DNA of 39,616 nt from Photorhabdus australis DSM 17609. Lineage in GTDB: Bacteria > Pseudomonadota > Gammaproteobacteria > Enterobacterales > Enterobacteriaceae. The DNA is taken from NCBI RefSeq assembly GCF_000711895.1, contig NZ_JONO01000039.1, positions 1 to 39,616 of the forward strand, read 5' to 3'. Shown here in pieces: positions 27,161 to 35,485 of this stretch. Position 1 is the first letter of the stretch; each line of letters starts with the position of its first letter. A program made the position numbers and the translations under genes. The notes below the pieces were generated by a model. It saw only the letters and a program-made list of their open reading frames with translations, was not told the DNA's origin and made no database searches.

Positions 27161-27571
27161 ATGGAATTTGAAATTGACGGTAAAAAATATCGCAGTGGCA
27201 AACTGAACGCTTTTCAGCAACAGGATTTGGCGGTGGCTTTATCTCCAGCGATTCCTGCACTTGGGCCATTGATGCAAAAGATTGTTGCAGACAGAAATGA
27301 TAATAGCGCGACCAGCTTTGAAGAATTGATTCCTTATTTGGTTGAATCCATTACGGCGCTGGGAAAATCCAACCGGTATGAAATTAATGATATTTGCTTA
27401 TCAATAGTTTCCCGTGAACAGAATGGCATATGGAGCAAGATTTATGAACCTGATGGTCAGTTATTGATGTTCGATGACATCGATGGTTTGGAACTGCTTA
27501 AAATTGTCGGTTTTATTATCCGAGATTCATTGGGAAATTTTTTTCCCGCCCTATTAGAGAGCGAAGTGTAA
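27161..27571 (+). CDS. Tail assembly chaperone, short (zero-frame) product
   Basis: This 136-aa mostly helical protein (MEFEIDGKKYRSGKLNAFQQ, then DLAVALSPAIPAL) lies between tube and tape measure, where contractile and siphophage tails keep the assembly chaperone. It resembles the phage tail-assembly-chaperone group found with DUF3383-type sheaths. The product coats the tape measure before tube polymerisation. The 3' end contains seven Ts at 27538-27544, read in this frame as Asn-Phe-Phe, and overlaps a second open frame in -1, so a longer fusion is expected from a fraction of ribosomes. Good ribosome binding site aaggggag. Confidence 0.75.
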   Translation: MEFEIDGKKYRSGKLNAFQQQDLAVALSPAIPALGPLMQKIVADRNDNSATSFEELIPYLVESITALGKSNRYEINDICLSIVSREQNGIWSKIYEPDGQLLMFDDIDGLELLKIVGFIIRDSLGNFFPALLESEV

Positions 27572-27771
27572 TTCCAGGACAACCTGGCCTAAATTTTGAA
27601 ACTCTCCCGAAAGGGCGTGATTATCTGTTACGCCCAGTCATTGCGGGCATGTGCCGTTATGAATCATTAAAAGACGGTGTTCTTGACCTGGCTGATATTG
27701 CATTGATGAATGATGCCCTTGATGTTAAATCGGAAAATGAGGCCATGATAGAGAGGTGGCGAAATGAGTAA
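27502..27771 (+). CDS. -1 frame extension of the tail assembly chaperone (frameshift product)
   Basis: The -1 frame is open 27502-27771 and encodes IPGQPGLNFETLPKGRDYLL, then RPVIAGMCRYESLKDGVLDL and ADIALMNDAL, ending ERWRNE. No ATG or ribosome binding site precedes this protein-like stretch (the first ATG is 27649), so it is best read as the T part of a G/GT-type fusion made by slipping at T_TTT_TTT (27538-27544). The fused protein would span 27161-27771, about 203 aa. Its stop overlaps the tape measure start (ATG 27764). The T extension usually bridges tape measure and tube proteins. Confidence 0.72.
   Translation, partial: NCRFYYPRFIGKFFSRPIRERSVIPGQPGLNFETLPKGRDYLLRPVIAGMCRYESLKDGVLDLADIALMNDALDVKSENEAMIERWRNE
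27538..27544 (+). promoter_or_regulatory. Putative -1 ribosomal frameshift site
   Basis: Seven Ts in the phase T TTT TTT fit the X XXY YYZ slippery rule for tandem -1 slippage in the assembly-chaperone frame, inside the 70-base overlap of the two frames. It is followed by cccgccc. Confidence 0.7.
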
Positions 27772-29614
27772 TAACGCTGAAACAATGAGAGATTTCCTGG
27801 TATCACTTAAGTTTGATGTCGACGAGGTGGGACAGCGTAAATTTATCGCTGTTATCACCGAAGTAACAGCCAATGTTCTCAAAATGAGGGCGGAAATTGA
27901 AGATGCAACGTCAGCAGTAGCTAATTTTATCGCTCAAATAGCTAATGGACTGGACAAACTCTACGGACAGTTACAGAAAACAGGTCCAACGATTGAAAAA
28001 ATTAAACCTATTAATGAGAGTGTTAGTCAGGCGGAAGGAAATGGAAGTGTAGAAAGCTTTCTACCGAAGATTGATATTCCGTGCCATGATACCAATGGCG
28101 GGCATATTAATACGTCTTCTTTGATAACATCGATAAGTGAGCAACGATTAAAAGCCATGATGGGATGTACCAATCAAAATACCAACACACTTGATAGTGA
28201 TGACATATTTAATGCGATTGGGGGATTAGTTAAATGGTTAAACAAAGGGGAAGCCTCAGCGAACGGCTTATTGAAAACACTGAATGAATTATGGAAACTC
28301 ACAGGAAAAAAAATTACGCTGGGAATATTATTCGACCCTAATAGTCGATTAAATGCATTACAAGAAGAAGCAAAGAAAAATCACGAAACCGTGGGTGAAA
28401 CCATACAGCGGCGACGAAAAGAGCGTGAGGCAGATAAAAAACCACTGTTAACGTTTGATCAACTTAATAGTTGGATGTCAACGCATGGGCTTTATATGGA
28501 TTCCGATTTGACACCGTTTTTTAGCAAAGATAATTACGAAAAATATCAGAAACAACTTGATGGTAGTAAGCCTGTCATTGATGAAGGCCACAGTCAGAAA
28601 GTTACTGATATTCCCAACTATCAAAAACAGCTTGATGGCGGTAAACCTATCATTGATAAAGATCACAGCCGAAAAATTGCTGATATTCCCAGAAAGGTAT
28701 CAAGCCAATCAAGTAAAGAGAAAAAGAAACGCAAGAATAAGTTATTCAATAAAGACCATCATAAAGCTGGAATTATTAAGCAGCCTGATGTTCATCACGG
28801 TTTAAAGGCTACAGTTAATCAGTCGATGGACATTTTTAACACTGAGCTTACAGCAGCAAGACTAAAGAAACTAATATCTTCCAGAGGGGCCAGGAATAAC
28901 AACCCGTTAAATATGAACTTTGTGCATCAGAGAGGGGCAGTCCGTGAGGATAGCCCCGGACACAGATTCGCTAAGTTTCCAGATGCATATAGTGGATTAA
29001 AAGCCACCGCTCATCAGCTGAGACGTTATTTTAGTGGCAAGACCACAGGAAAAAAGCTACAAACCATTGCCAGTATTATCCCGACATGGGCGCCATCAAA
29101 AGACGGTAATCAGACTAAAGCATACATTGCTAGCGTGTCTAAAATGATGGGAGTTTCTAAGGATGCGTTCCTTGATTTAACTGATCCTAACGTGATGCAA
29201 AGGTTGATTGATAAAATGATGGTAGTGGAGATTGGTGGTAATCCCTATTCACCAGAATTTATTAGGGCGGCGATTCTCGGCGTGCCACCGCCAGCGAATA
29301 AACCTTTAGGCTTAACCAAGCATCTAAATAATATTGCTAATTATTGGAAAAACATTTCCATTGATCCTCATATGCTCAGCGGTGCAATGACGAATATCAA
29401 CAGTATGATCAATCATCAGGGAGTGACTCACAATTTCATGCTGAGTTCGCTGATTCCTGCTGGCAATAATAATATGAATGGGATTGGGGAAGTAAACTAT
29501 CATATTGAGATTAATGGCGTTGAATCCCCCAGAGAAGCGGCAAGACTTACTGGAGAAACGGTAGAACGCACTCACAGTATGTTACTTAGAAATATGCAAA
29601 CACAAGTGAGATAA
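27764..29614 (+). CDS. Tape measure protein with internal muralytic domain
   Basis: The 616-aa protein begins MSNNAETMRDFLVSLKFDVD followed by long helices, as tape measure proteins do, and follows the assembly chaperone. Residues ~260-310 are charged and include two 25-aa repeats (YQKQLDG-KP-ID). At ~372-510 lies a separate enzymatic domain starting SRGARNNNPLNMNF, with PGHRFAKFPDAYSGLKATAH, the 'R-G-x-R-N-N-N-P-x-N' pattern of phage structural peptidoglycan hydrolases (P5-like). The C-terminus (INGVESPREAARL) is typical of the baseplate-side end. The protein sets tail length and probably helps the tube cross the peptidoglycan. 616 residues imply a short tail, roughly 90 nm by the usual scaling. 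Confidence 0.82.
   Translation: MSNNAETMRDFLVSLKFDVDEVGQRKFIAVITEVTANVLKMRAEIEDATSAVANFIAQIANGLDKLYGQLQKTGPTIEKIKPINESVSQAEGNGSVESFLPKIDIPCHDTNGGHINTSSLITSISEQRLKAMMGCTNQNTNTLDSDDIFNAIGGLVKWLNKGEASANGLLKTLNELWKLTGKKITLGILFDPNSRLNALQEEAKKNHETVGETIQRRRKEREADKKPLLTFDQLNSWMSTHGLYMDSDLTPFFSKDNYEKYQKQLDGSKPVIDEGHSQKVTDIPNYQKQLDGGKPIIDKDHSRKIADIPRKVSSQSSKEKKKRKNKLFNKDHHKAGIIKQPDVHHGLKATVNQSMDIFNTELTAARLKKLISSRGARNNNPLNMNFVHQRGAVREDSPGHRFAKFPDAYSGLKATAHQLRRYFSGKTTGKKLQTIASIIPTWAPSKDGNQTKAYIASVSKMMGVSKDAFLDLTDPNVMQRLIDKMMVVEIGGNPYSPEFIRAAILGVPPPANKPLGLTKHLNNIANYWKNISIDPHMLSGAMTNINSMINHQGVTHNFMLSSLIPAGNNNMNGIGEVNYHIEINGVESPREAARLTGETVERTHSMLLRNMQTQVR
28544..28693 (+). repeat. Two tandem 75-bp repeats in the tape measure gene
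   Basis: Copies 28544-28618 and 28619-28693 encode YQKQLDGSKPVIDEGHSQKV and YQKQLDGGKPIIDKDHSRKI, each ending in Asp-Ile-Pro. Adding or removing a copy would change tape length by 25 residues without a frameshift. Confidence 0.85.
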
Positions 29615-29616
29615 CA

Positions 29617-30222
29617 ATGGATATATTATCAGTGATGTTTTCTCAGCAAACGAGAAAAATAGGTGCCATTGTACCGAGTGTCATTATTTCAGAAACACAT
29701 ACGGATACATCCAATATAACGGATCATCCAGTCCAACAGGGGGTGACAATCAGTGATCATGCTTATGATAGTCCATCAGAAGTGAGAATGGAGCTAGGTT
29801 TTGCTGGTGGCGGTTCGCTACTTGATGTTATTGATACCACAAAGGTATTTGATATTTCTACCGGGTTAAGCCTTGGAGATAGCCCGCGCGCGGTGTATCA
29901 ACAGTTACTTGACCTTAGGGCATCACATAAACCTTTTGATGTCGCAACGGGGAAACGCTTATATAAAAATATGTTAATTAAAGATATGACAATCACAACG
30001 GATAAAACCAGTGAAAATGTTCTTTCAGTGATTTTAAACCTGCGTGAAATCATTATTGTTGAAACATCGACAGAACAAGCAGCGCCTGCTGAAAATATGA
30101 AACATCCTGAAGATACGGCACCTGTGATTAATGTAGGAACTAAAGTCACGGTGAAGCCGTCATTACCACGAGTTATTCTTGATTATATTATAGAGCGGGG
30201 TAAAAAATGGCTGGGATTGTAG
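29617..30222 (+). CDS. Baseplate protein, Dit-like N-terminal domain
   Basis: This 201-aa protein directly follows the tape measure (2-base gap). Residues 1-150 (MDILSVMFSQQTRKIGAIVP, HPVQQGVTISDHAYDSP, LDLRASHKPFDVATGKRLYK, NMLIKDMTITTDK) match the Dit-like phage baseplate domain that forms a ring between tube and hub. The last 50 residues are a Pro-rich linker and a basic tail (RGKKWLGL). The next gene starts inside its 3' end. Confidence 0.72.
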   Translation: MDILSVMFSQQTRKIGAIVPSVIISETHTDTSNITDHPVQQGVTISDHAYDSPSEVRMELGFAGGGSLLDVIDTTKVFDISTGLSLGDSPRAVYQQLLDLRASHKPFDVATGKRLYKNMLIKDMTITTDKTSENVLSVILNLREIIIVETSTEQAAPAENMKHPEDTAPVINVGTKVTVKPSLPRVILDYIIERGKKWLGL

Positions 30223-30512
30223 AAATTCCTTTATCACCGATAAATCAACAATTCGATATTCAATTGGATGGTATTAACTATAAAATGAGACTCATTTGGC
30301 GTGATATTGCGGGTTGGATTCTGGATATTATGACGCCGGACAGTGAGCCAATAGTCACCGGTTTACCACTGGTTTTTGGGACTAATTTACTTGAACAATA
30401 TCGTCATCTTGGTTTTAACGGTTCATTAATTTTTTATGGTGATATAAACCAGGAAAAATCTTTCAGGAATAATCTTGGTAAAGAGGATAAATTATATTTT
30501 GTAATAAATTAA
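30207..30512 (+). CDS. Baseplate plug protein (Pam3 gp18-like)
   Basis: This 101-aa beta-rich protein (MAGIVEIPLSPINQQFDIQL, YKMRLIWRDIAGWILDI, GSLIFYGDIN) fits the small baseplate plug family known from cyanophage Pam3 and common in DUF3383-type tails. It overlaps the preceding gene by 16 bases, so translation is coupled. It probably sits inside the hub. Confidence 0.68.
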   Translation: MAGIVEIPLSPINQQFDIQLDGINYKMRLIWRDIAGWILDIMTPDSEPIVTGLPLVFGTNLLEQYRHLGFNGSLIFYGDINQEKSFRNNLGKEDKLYFVIN

Positions 30513-30535
30513 CTTGATAATAATTTATTACACAT

Positions 30536-30557
30536 ATCGCTTAATTGCGATTTTTTT
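30536..30557 (+). terminator. Weak terminator-like hairpin inside the baseplate operon
   Basis: A 5-bp stem atcgc/gcgat with a 6-base loop is followed by seven Ts, in the only sizeable gap (63 bases) among the baseplate genes. It is short but has a good T-run. An antiterminated polymerase would ignore it, so it may be a further Q-sensitive stop. Confidence 0.45.
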
Positions 30558-30575
30558 CTATTAATTGGGTGAATT

Positions 30576-31508
30576 ATGTCAAAACAGTGGATAAGAGAAT
30601 GTCACCTTATTGTTATCGACAAACAGGGTGAAAAAGTAGATTTATCAAACCTGAAGATCAAATTTGATATCAGCATAACGGAATCTTCCTATCCTGCTAC
30701 GGGTATTTTCACGATATATAATCTGAATAACGAAACCAGTAATAAATTGCGTAAAAATGAGTTCAAAACGATTAAATTTGTGGCGGGCTACAAAGGAAAC
30801 TCAGGACAAATATTTTCAGGTCAAATTCAGTACACCCATGTAAAAAGGGATAGCCCAACGGATACTTGCGTTGTTATTCAGGCGGCAGACGGAGATGAAC
30901 CCCACAATTATGCGACAGTGAATACCACCATTGCGGCTGGATATTCTCAAGCAGATTTAGATCACTTACTGATGCGAGATATTGCCAAATATGGCATTAC
31001 TGCTGGCCTGCGCCCTGAATTCAGAAAATCAACCTCACCCAGAGGAAAAGTGCTTTTTGGTATGCACCGTAATGCAGTCTCTGACCTGGCGAAACAATGT
31101 GATGCTAACTGGCGCTATGAAGATAACCAGTTACATATTGTGCCTAAAAATAAATACTTAACTGAAGCCGTTGTACTCACATTAAAAACGGGTCTGATTG
31201 GTATGCCTGAACAGACTATCGGCTCAGGTATTAACGTTACGTGCTTAATTAATCCGAATATCCGTCCAGGTACATTAATTAGATTGGATAACCGCTCAAT
31301 CACACCGGTTGATCCCTCTACTGTACATAAGGATTCAAAAGAACAACCGGCAGCATTGGATTCTGACGGTGATTACATTGTCTTCAATATAAATTATTCC
31401 GGCGACACCCGCGAAACCGAGTGGTACATGAAAATGATGTGTATCGCTAAGAGCGATCACACCCTGCTGAATCAATCAACTGGTAACAAAGGTAAGGTAG
31501 AAAGCTGA
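30576..31508 (+). CDS. Baseplate hub protein
   Basis: This 310-aa protein (MSKQWIRECHLIVIDKQGEK, YPATGIFTIYNLNNET, IFSGQIQYTHVKRDSPTDTC, WRYEDNQLHIVPKN) has the shape of contractile-tail hub proteins of the gp27/gp44 class, which form the trimeric platform between tube and spike. ATG 30576 follows gggtga. Its stop overlaps the spike gene start (TGATG), the usual hub-spike coupling. Confidence 0.78.
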   Translation: MSKQWIRECHLIVIDKQGEKVDLSNLKIKFDISITESSYPATGIFTIYNLNNETSNKLRKNEFKTIKFVAGYKGNSGQIFSGQIQYTHVKRDSPTDTCVVIQAADGDEPHNYATVNTTIAAGYSQADLDHLLMRDIAKYGITAGLRPEFRKSTSPRGKVLFGMHRNAVSDLAKQCDANWRYEDNQLHIVPKNKYLTEAVVLTLKTGLIGMPEQTIGSGINVTCLINPNIRPGTLIRLDNRSITPVDPSTVHKDSKEQPAALDSDGDYIVFNINYSGDTRETEWYMKMMCIAKSDHTLLNQSTGNKGKVES

Positions 31509-32263
31509 TGATAAATACTGACGAACGACTAAATAGACCCGAAGCGGTCTTTTTTTCTATGCAAGAAGTGATTAGCGCCGGATTGTATGTTTCTCTGCCC
31601 TGCATTATTCAATCATTTGATGCTGATGCGGTAACAGTTACAGCCCAACCGGCTATCAGATGGAAAATCAGGAAAAAGAACGGGGAACAGGAATCCGTAT
31701 CCTTACCGTTGTTGGTAGATGTCCCTGTTGTATTCCCAAGAGGCGGAGGAGTGACACTAACATTCCCGGTAAAAGTGGGTGATGAATGCCTGGTTGTGTT
31801 TGCTGATCGTTGCATTGATTACTGGTGGCAATCGGGTGGCATACAAGAACCAGTAGATCCCCGGCAGCATAACCTATCCGATGGATTTGCGCTTATTGGC
31901 CCACAATCACAGCAACAAAAAATAGCGGGTATCAGCACAAGCGCCGCGCAACTGAGAACAGATGATGGCGCGGCGTATATTGAACTCGATCCCAACAGTC
32001 ATAACGTCACGGTTATCACACCGGCAAAACTTACTGCCACCGCAAATGGTGGTACCGAAATTACCTCACCTGAAATCATCCTGAACGGCAACGTCACCAT
32101 TAACGGCAACTTATCGCAGGGAATGGGGGCTGGTGGTGGTACTGCAACCCTGCAAGGCCCGGTTACTGTGAACAACGATGTGACCGCAGCAGGAATTAGC
32201 CTTAAAAACCACGTCCATAGTGGTGTGCAATCGGGTGGAAGCAACTCGGGGAAACCCCAATGA
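31508..32263 (+). CDS. Baseplate spike protein (gpV/Gp138-like) with iron-binding tip motif
   Basis: This 251-aa protein has an N-terminal OB-fold region of the Gp138/gpV type (residues ~25-130, YVSLPCIIQSFDADAVTVTA, FADRCIDYWWQSGG) and then a repetitive beta-strand part (SPEIILNGNVTINGNL, TVNNDVTAAG) that would form the trimeric needle. It ends in KNHVHSGVQSGG, the His-x-His motif (about residues 235-237) that binds a metal ion at the apex in P2 and phi92 spikes. This is the membrane-piercing tip. Confidence 0.88.
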   Translation: MINTDERLNRPEAVFFSMQEVISAGLYVSLPCIIQSFDADAVTVTAQPAIRWKIRKKNGEQESVSLPLLVDVPVVFPRGGGVTLTFPVKVGDECLVVFADRCIDYWWQSGGIQEPVDPRQHNLSDGFALIGPQSQQQKIAGISTSAAQLRTDDGAAYIELDPNSHNVTVITPAKLTATANGGTEITSPEIILNGNVTINGNLSQGMGAGGGTATLQGPVTVNNDVTAAGISLKNHVHSGVQSGGSNSGKPQ

Positions 32264-32607
32264 GATACAGAAGAGAAATTGACAACGACTATATATTTGG
32301 TCGTGGTGAAGCGGGTTTTCTTATCAATTCACCGGAGGCGGTTGCGCAGGCAGTGAAAACACGTTTGATGCTGCGCAGTGGCGAATGGTTTCTTGATAAT
32401 CAAGAGGGAACCGATTACGACCAAGTGCTAGGTAAAGGCACATCGGGTTTTTATGACTTGGTCATCAGACAGCGAATCCTGCAAACGCAAGGTGTATCAA
32501 ACATTATCCACTATCGCAGTGAAAGAAACCCCAACACAAGAAAAATCACTATTACAGTCACGATTGACACGATTTATGGACAGACAGGAGTAACGGCTGA
32601 TGTATGA
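32260..32607 (+). CDS. Baseplate wedge protein, gp25-like
   Basis: This 115-aa protein (MRYRREIDNDYIFGRGEAGF, AVKTRLMLRSGEWFLD, GTDYDQVLGKG) has the short gp25/gpW-like wedge pattern, with the turn GEWFLD and NIIHYRSERNP near the end. It helps nucleate sheath assembly on the baseplate. It overlaps the spike gene by 4 bases and the J gene by 8. Confidence 0.78.
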   Translation: MRYRREIDNDYIFGRGEAGFLINSPEAVAQAVKTRLMLRSGEWFLDNQEGTDYDQVLGKGTSGFYDLVIRQRILQTQGVSNIIHYRSERNPNTRKITITVTIDTIYGQTGVTADV

Positions 32608-33793
32608 AAATATTATCAACACAATGTTACCTGCCATTAATAAAAACGGGATCAACGCCCCTGACTATCAAACTATTTTAAATGGCTGGAAGACAATATT
32701 TAGAGATATCTACGGAGAAGATATTTACATTGAATCTGACAGCAAAGACGGTGTTTTTTTATCGTTGATTGCTTATGTGGTTCATGGTTGTAACAACGCA
32801 TTCATAGCCTCTTATAACTCATTTAGTCCGGCAACAGCGGTAGGTGAGGGGCTTTCTCGTAATGTCAAAATCAACGGCATTACCAGAAAAAGCCCCAGTA
32901 ACTCGACGGTAGATGTTTTAATAACGGGTCGAGCGGGTACCATTATCCGTAATGCCTCTGTGCGGGATGATATAGGAAACACTTGGTCACTACCGGATGA
33001 AGTCACTATAGACACGCATGGACTGGCTACTGTAACGGCTGTATGTCAAAAAACAGGCGCTATTGGCGCACTGCCTCACACAATTAATCAGATTGCTACA
33101 CCAACATTGGGCTGGCAAACAGTAACAAACCCAGTAGCCGCTACACTTGGTCGGGGTATTGAAACCGATGCGGAACTGAGGATCCGACAAGCGGTTTCGG
33201 TTGCTTTACCTTCGAGGACTATTATGGATGGCCTGATCGGCGCTATTGCCAATCTGCATGGTGTTTCGCGTTATCAGGGATATGACAACGACACGGATGA
33301 AACTGATGAAAACGGCATACCGGCGCACAGTATTGCGATTGTCATTGATGGAGGAGACTCGAAAGAAATTGCTCAAACCATTTTGATAAAGAAAACACCG
33401 GGCATACCGACATTTGGCACCACCTCTGAAATTGTCACGGATAACACTGGCAATAAAAAAACGATTAACTTCTATCGTCCAACGCTGGTACCAATTTATA
33501 TTGAAGTTCAGATTAAACCTTTTATTGGATACACATCGGACATTGGAAATAATATTCGGACAGAAGTATCTAACTATATCAACTCACTTTATATTGGTGA
33601 TGGAATATATGTTACTCGTTTATTTGTACCGGCAAACTTATGTAATAAAAACGGCAGCCAGACATATGAAGTATTGTCTGTGGCGGCAGGTAAATCAGCA
33701 TCAACAATCGGGGCGGCTAACATTGATATAGCCTTTAATGAAGCGCCGACCTGTTCACCTGAAAATATTAAAATAGTGACGGTGCTGGAATGA
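32600..33793 (+). CDS. Baseplate J-like protein
   Basis: This 397-aa protein contains GVFLSLIAYVVHGCNNAF, ATAVGEGLSRNVKINGITRK, then repeated beta modules (RAGTIIRNASVRDDIGNTW, TAVCQKTGAIGALPHTINQI) and RGIETDAELRIRQAVS, the classical gpJ/Mu gp47 pattern. It is the main baseplate wedge protein that changes shape to trigger sheath contraction. Start and stop overlap its neighbours (ATGA with the next gene). Confidence 0.88.
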   Translation: MYENIINTMLPAINKNGINAPDYQTILNGWKTIFRDIYGEDIYIESDSKDGVFLSLIAYVVHGCNNAFIASYNSFSPATAVGEGLSRNVKINGITRKSPSNSTVDVLITGRAGTIIRNASVRDDIGNTWSLPDEVTIDTHGLATVTAVCQKTGAIGALPHTINQIATPTLGWQTVTNPVAATLGRGIETDAELRIRQAVSVALPSRTIMDGLIGAIANLHGVSRYQGYDNDTDETDENGIPAHSIAIVIDGGDSKEIAQTILIKKTPGIPTFGTTSEIVTDNTGNKKTINFYRPTLVPIYIEVQIKPFIGYTSDIGNNIRTEVSNYINSLYIGDGIYVTRLFVPANLCNKNGSQTYEVLSVAAGKSASTIGAANIDIAFNEAPTCSPENIKIVTVLE

Positions 33794-34362
33794 ATAAATA
33801 TATGAAGATGATACCGGCTTACCACATGGAAGGTAAAAAATACGTCAGAATGCTTGAAGCTGTTACTGATATATTTAACGGGAATGCGTCTACAACTGAT
33901 TTACTGATTAGCAGTTTTGATCTTGACAAAGCGGAGGGCAAACAGCTTGATATCATTGGAGAATGGGTAGGAAGAAATCGAATGATTCAAACCCCGATTG
34001 AATACTATTACTTCTCCTTTGATATTCCTGAATTGGGATTTGATAGTGGCAAATGGAAAGGGCGGTTTGATAGTGATAAAAGTTATGTCAAGTTAGATGA
34101 TGATAATTATCGGATAGTTATCAAAGCTAAAATAGGCGCAAACAACTGGGATGGAACGGCTGAATCACTTAATAACATCCTGAGTTTTATTCATTCAAAT
34201 AACAACATATCCATATCTTTTGAAGATAACTTGGATATGTCATTTACCGTGACGGTAAAAGGTAAAGTAATTAGTAATATTACTAAAGAAATCATCCATC
34301 AAGGTTATCTCTCGATTAAACCTATGGGGATAACGGTTAATTACCATATAGTGGAGGGTTAG
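33790..34362 (+). CDS. Baseplate wedge protein, gpI-like (DUF2612)
   Basis: This 190-aa protein (YHMEGKKYVRMLEAVTDIFN, DKAEGKQLDIIGEWVGRNR, YYYFSFDIPELGFDSG, YRIVIKAKIGANNWDG) matches DUF2612 tail proteins that occupy the gpI position after gpJ. It probably links the J wedge to the fibre. A 4-base overlap on the left and a 2-base gap to the fibre gene show operon continuity. Confidence 0.8.
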   Translation: MNKYMKMIPAYHMEGKKYVRMLEAVTDIFNGNASTTDLLISSFDLDKAEGKQLDIIGEWVGRNRMIQTPIEYYYFSFDIPELGFDSGKWKGRFDSDKSYVKLDDDNYRIVIKAKIGANNWDGTAESLNNILSFIHSNNNISISFEDNLDMSFTVTVKGKVISNITKEIIHQGYLSIKPMGITVNYHIVEG

Positions 34363-34364
34363 AA

Positions 34365-35045
34365 ATGGCGAAAAATGATTTTAAGGCATTTGCGACGGGT
34401 GAAAACGCAAATACTTTATCACAAGAAGAATACGAGAATGCTGATTTTATTGAAGAGGGATTTAAATCAGGAATTGCCAGGAGTGAGCGATTAAATAAAG
34501 TTTGGCGGCAATCCTCAATCATTGCTGCGGTAATTGGGAAATATATTGCAGAAAAAACGGGCGAGGATGTTATTGATGATGGTGATTTAGAAAAACTCAC
34601 CCAACAGTTAGATTTGGCATTAAAACAAAAAATTACCACAGAAATCCCGGCTGCTTCGCTTACGCAGAAAGGCATATCGCAGCTCAACAGCGCGACAAAT
34701 TCTGACAGCGAAGATCAGGCGGCAACACCTAAAGCGGTGCATGACGTTAGAAAAATCGCGGAGGGAAAATTAAGTGGCGTTCCTGATGCATCGTTGACTG
34801 AAAAGGGGATAGTGCGGCTAAGTAATCAGGTTGCTGATGTGGGGAATACGGTACCGACCTCATCATTAATGCATACCGTATGGAATGAGTTAAATCAATC
34901 AATCGATGGAGCTAACACTAACGCGACAAATGCAAACAACAATGCAACAAACGCAAATAATAATGCCAACAATAGACTGGCAAAAAACCAAAACGGGGCA
35001 GATATCCCTAGTAAAAGTGAGTTTATAAGCGGGCTCACTCGCTGA
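34365..35045 (+). CDS. Tail fibre, N-terminal (baseplate-attachment) part, truncated
   Basis: The 226-aa product begins MAKNDFKAFATGENANTLSQ, the attachment domain of Photorhabdus-type tail fibres, followed by repeats of the form A-S-L-T-(Q/E)-K-G-I-(S/V)-(Q/R)-L and a low-complexity Asn/Ala run (TNATNANNNATNANNN) likely to be coiled. It stops shortly after DIPSKSEFIS (SGLTR, stop at 35043), where a full fibre should run on into NLGLVETVELA. That continuation exists 440 bases downstream. It may therefore make only a stub that binds the baseplate without a receptor-binding tip. Confidence 0.8.
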   Translation: MAKNDFKAFATGENANTLSQEEYENADFIEEGFKSGIARSERLNKVWRQSSIIAAVIGKYIAEKTGEDVIDDGDLEKLTQQLDLALKQKITTEIPAASLTQKGISQLNSATNSDSEDQAATPKAVHDVRKIAEGKLSGVPDASLTEKGIVRLSNQVADVGNTVPTSSLMHTVWNELNQSIDGANTNATNANNNATNANNNANNRLAKNQNGADIPSKSEFISGLTR

Positions 35046-35485
35046 CATCGAGAATTAATGACCATTTTCAGGTGCTAAAAACTGCATCTTGAAGTTTCTT
35101 GGGTATAATCCTATTTCCATTCGTCCGTATAAAATGCATTAGTTGTTATACTGTAATAATATACAGACTTAAGTTTTTTACACTTTGAAATTCTATTTAT
35201 TCCTTATCTTCAGAATCTTTCTTTTAAACTAAATATAAAGTCTAATTTCAAGAAAATTTTTATTATGTGAGTTCCCAATCCACTAAATATTGCAGTCTGC
35301 CGTATGATTAGAAACAGAAAAATTATAATTCTCTAAAGTGATGACATCTGTTAGTGATAGTGATGTATAAATATCCAGAACAGAGACTCTCAATGATATG
35401 TTTTGGATTATTTTTTTGTTTATTACTTGAAACATGTTCGTAATTTACTCATAGTTAATTCATTTTTTTACTAAATCTTGGTTTA
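35046..35485. other. About 440-bp AT-rich insertion splitting the tail fibre gene
   Basis: No gene is seen. The segment tgcatcttgaagtttcttgg plus gtata (35083-35107) resembles one end of the ERIC elements in this window (compare 18003-18027). The remainder is AT-rich (about 70 percent by eye). I found no clear terminal inverted repeats or target duplication. Right of it, the fibre frame resumes at about 35471 (LNLGLVETVELA). Confidence 0.6.
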
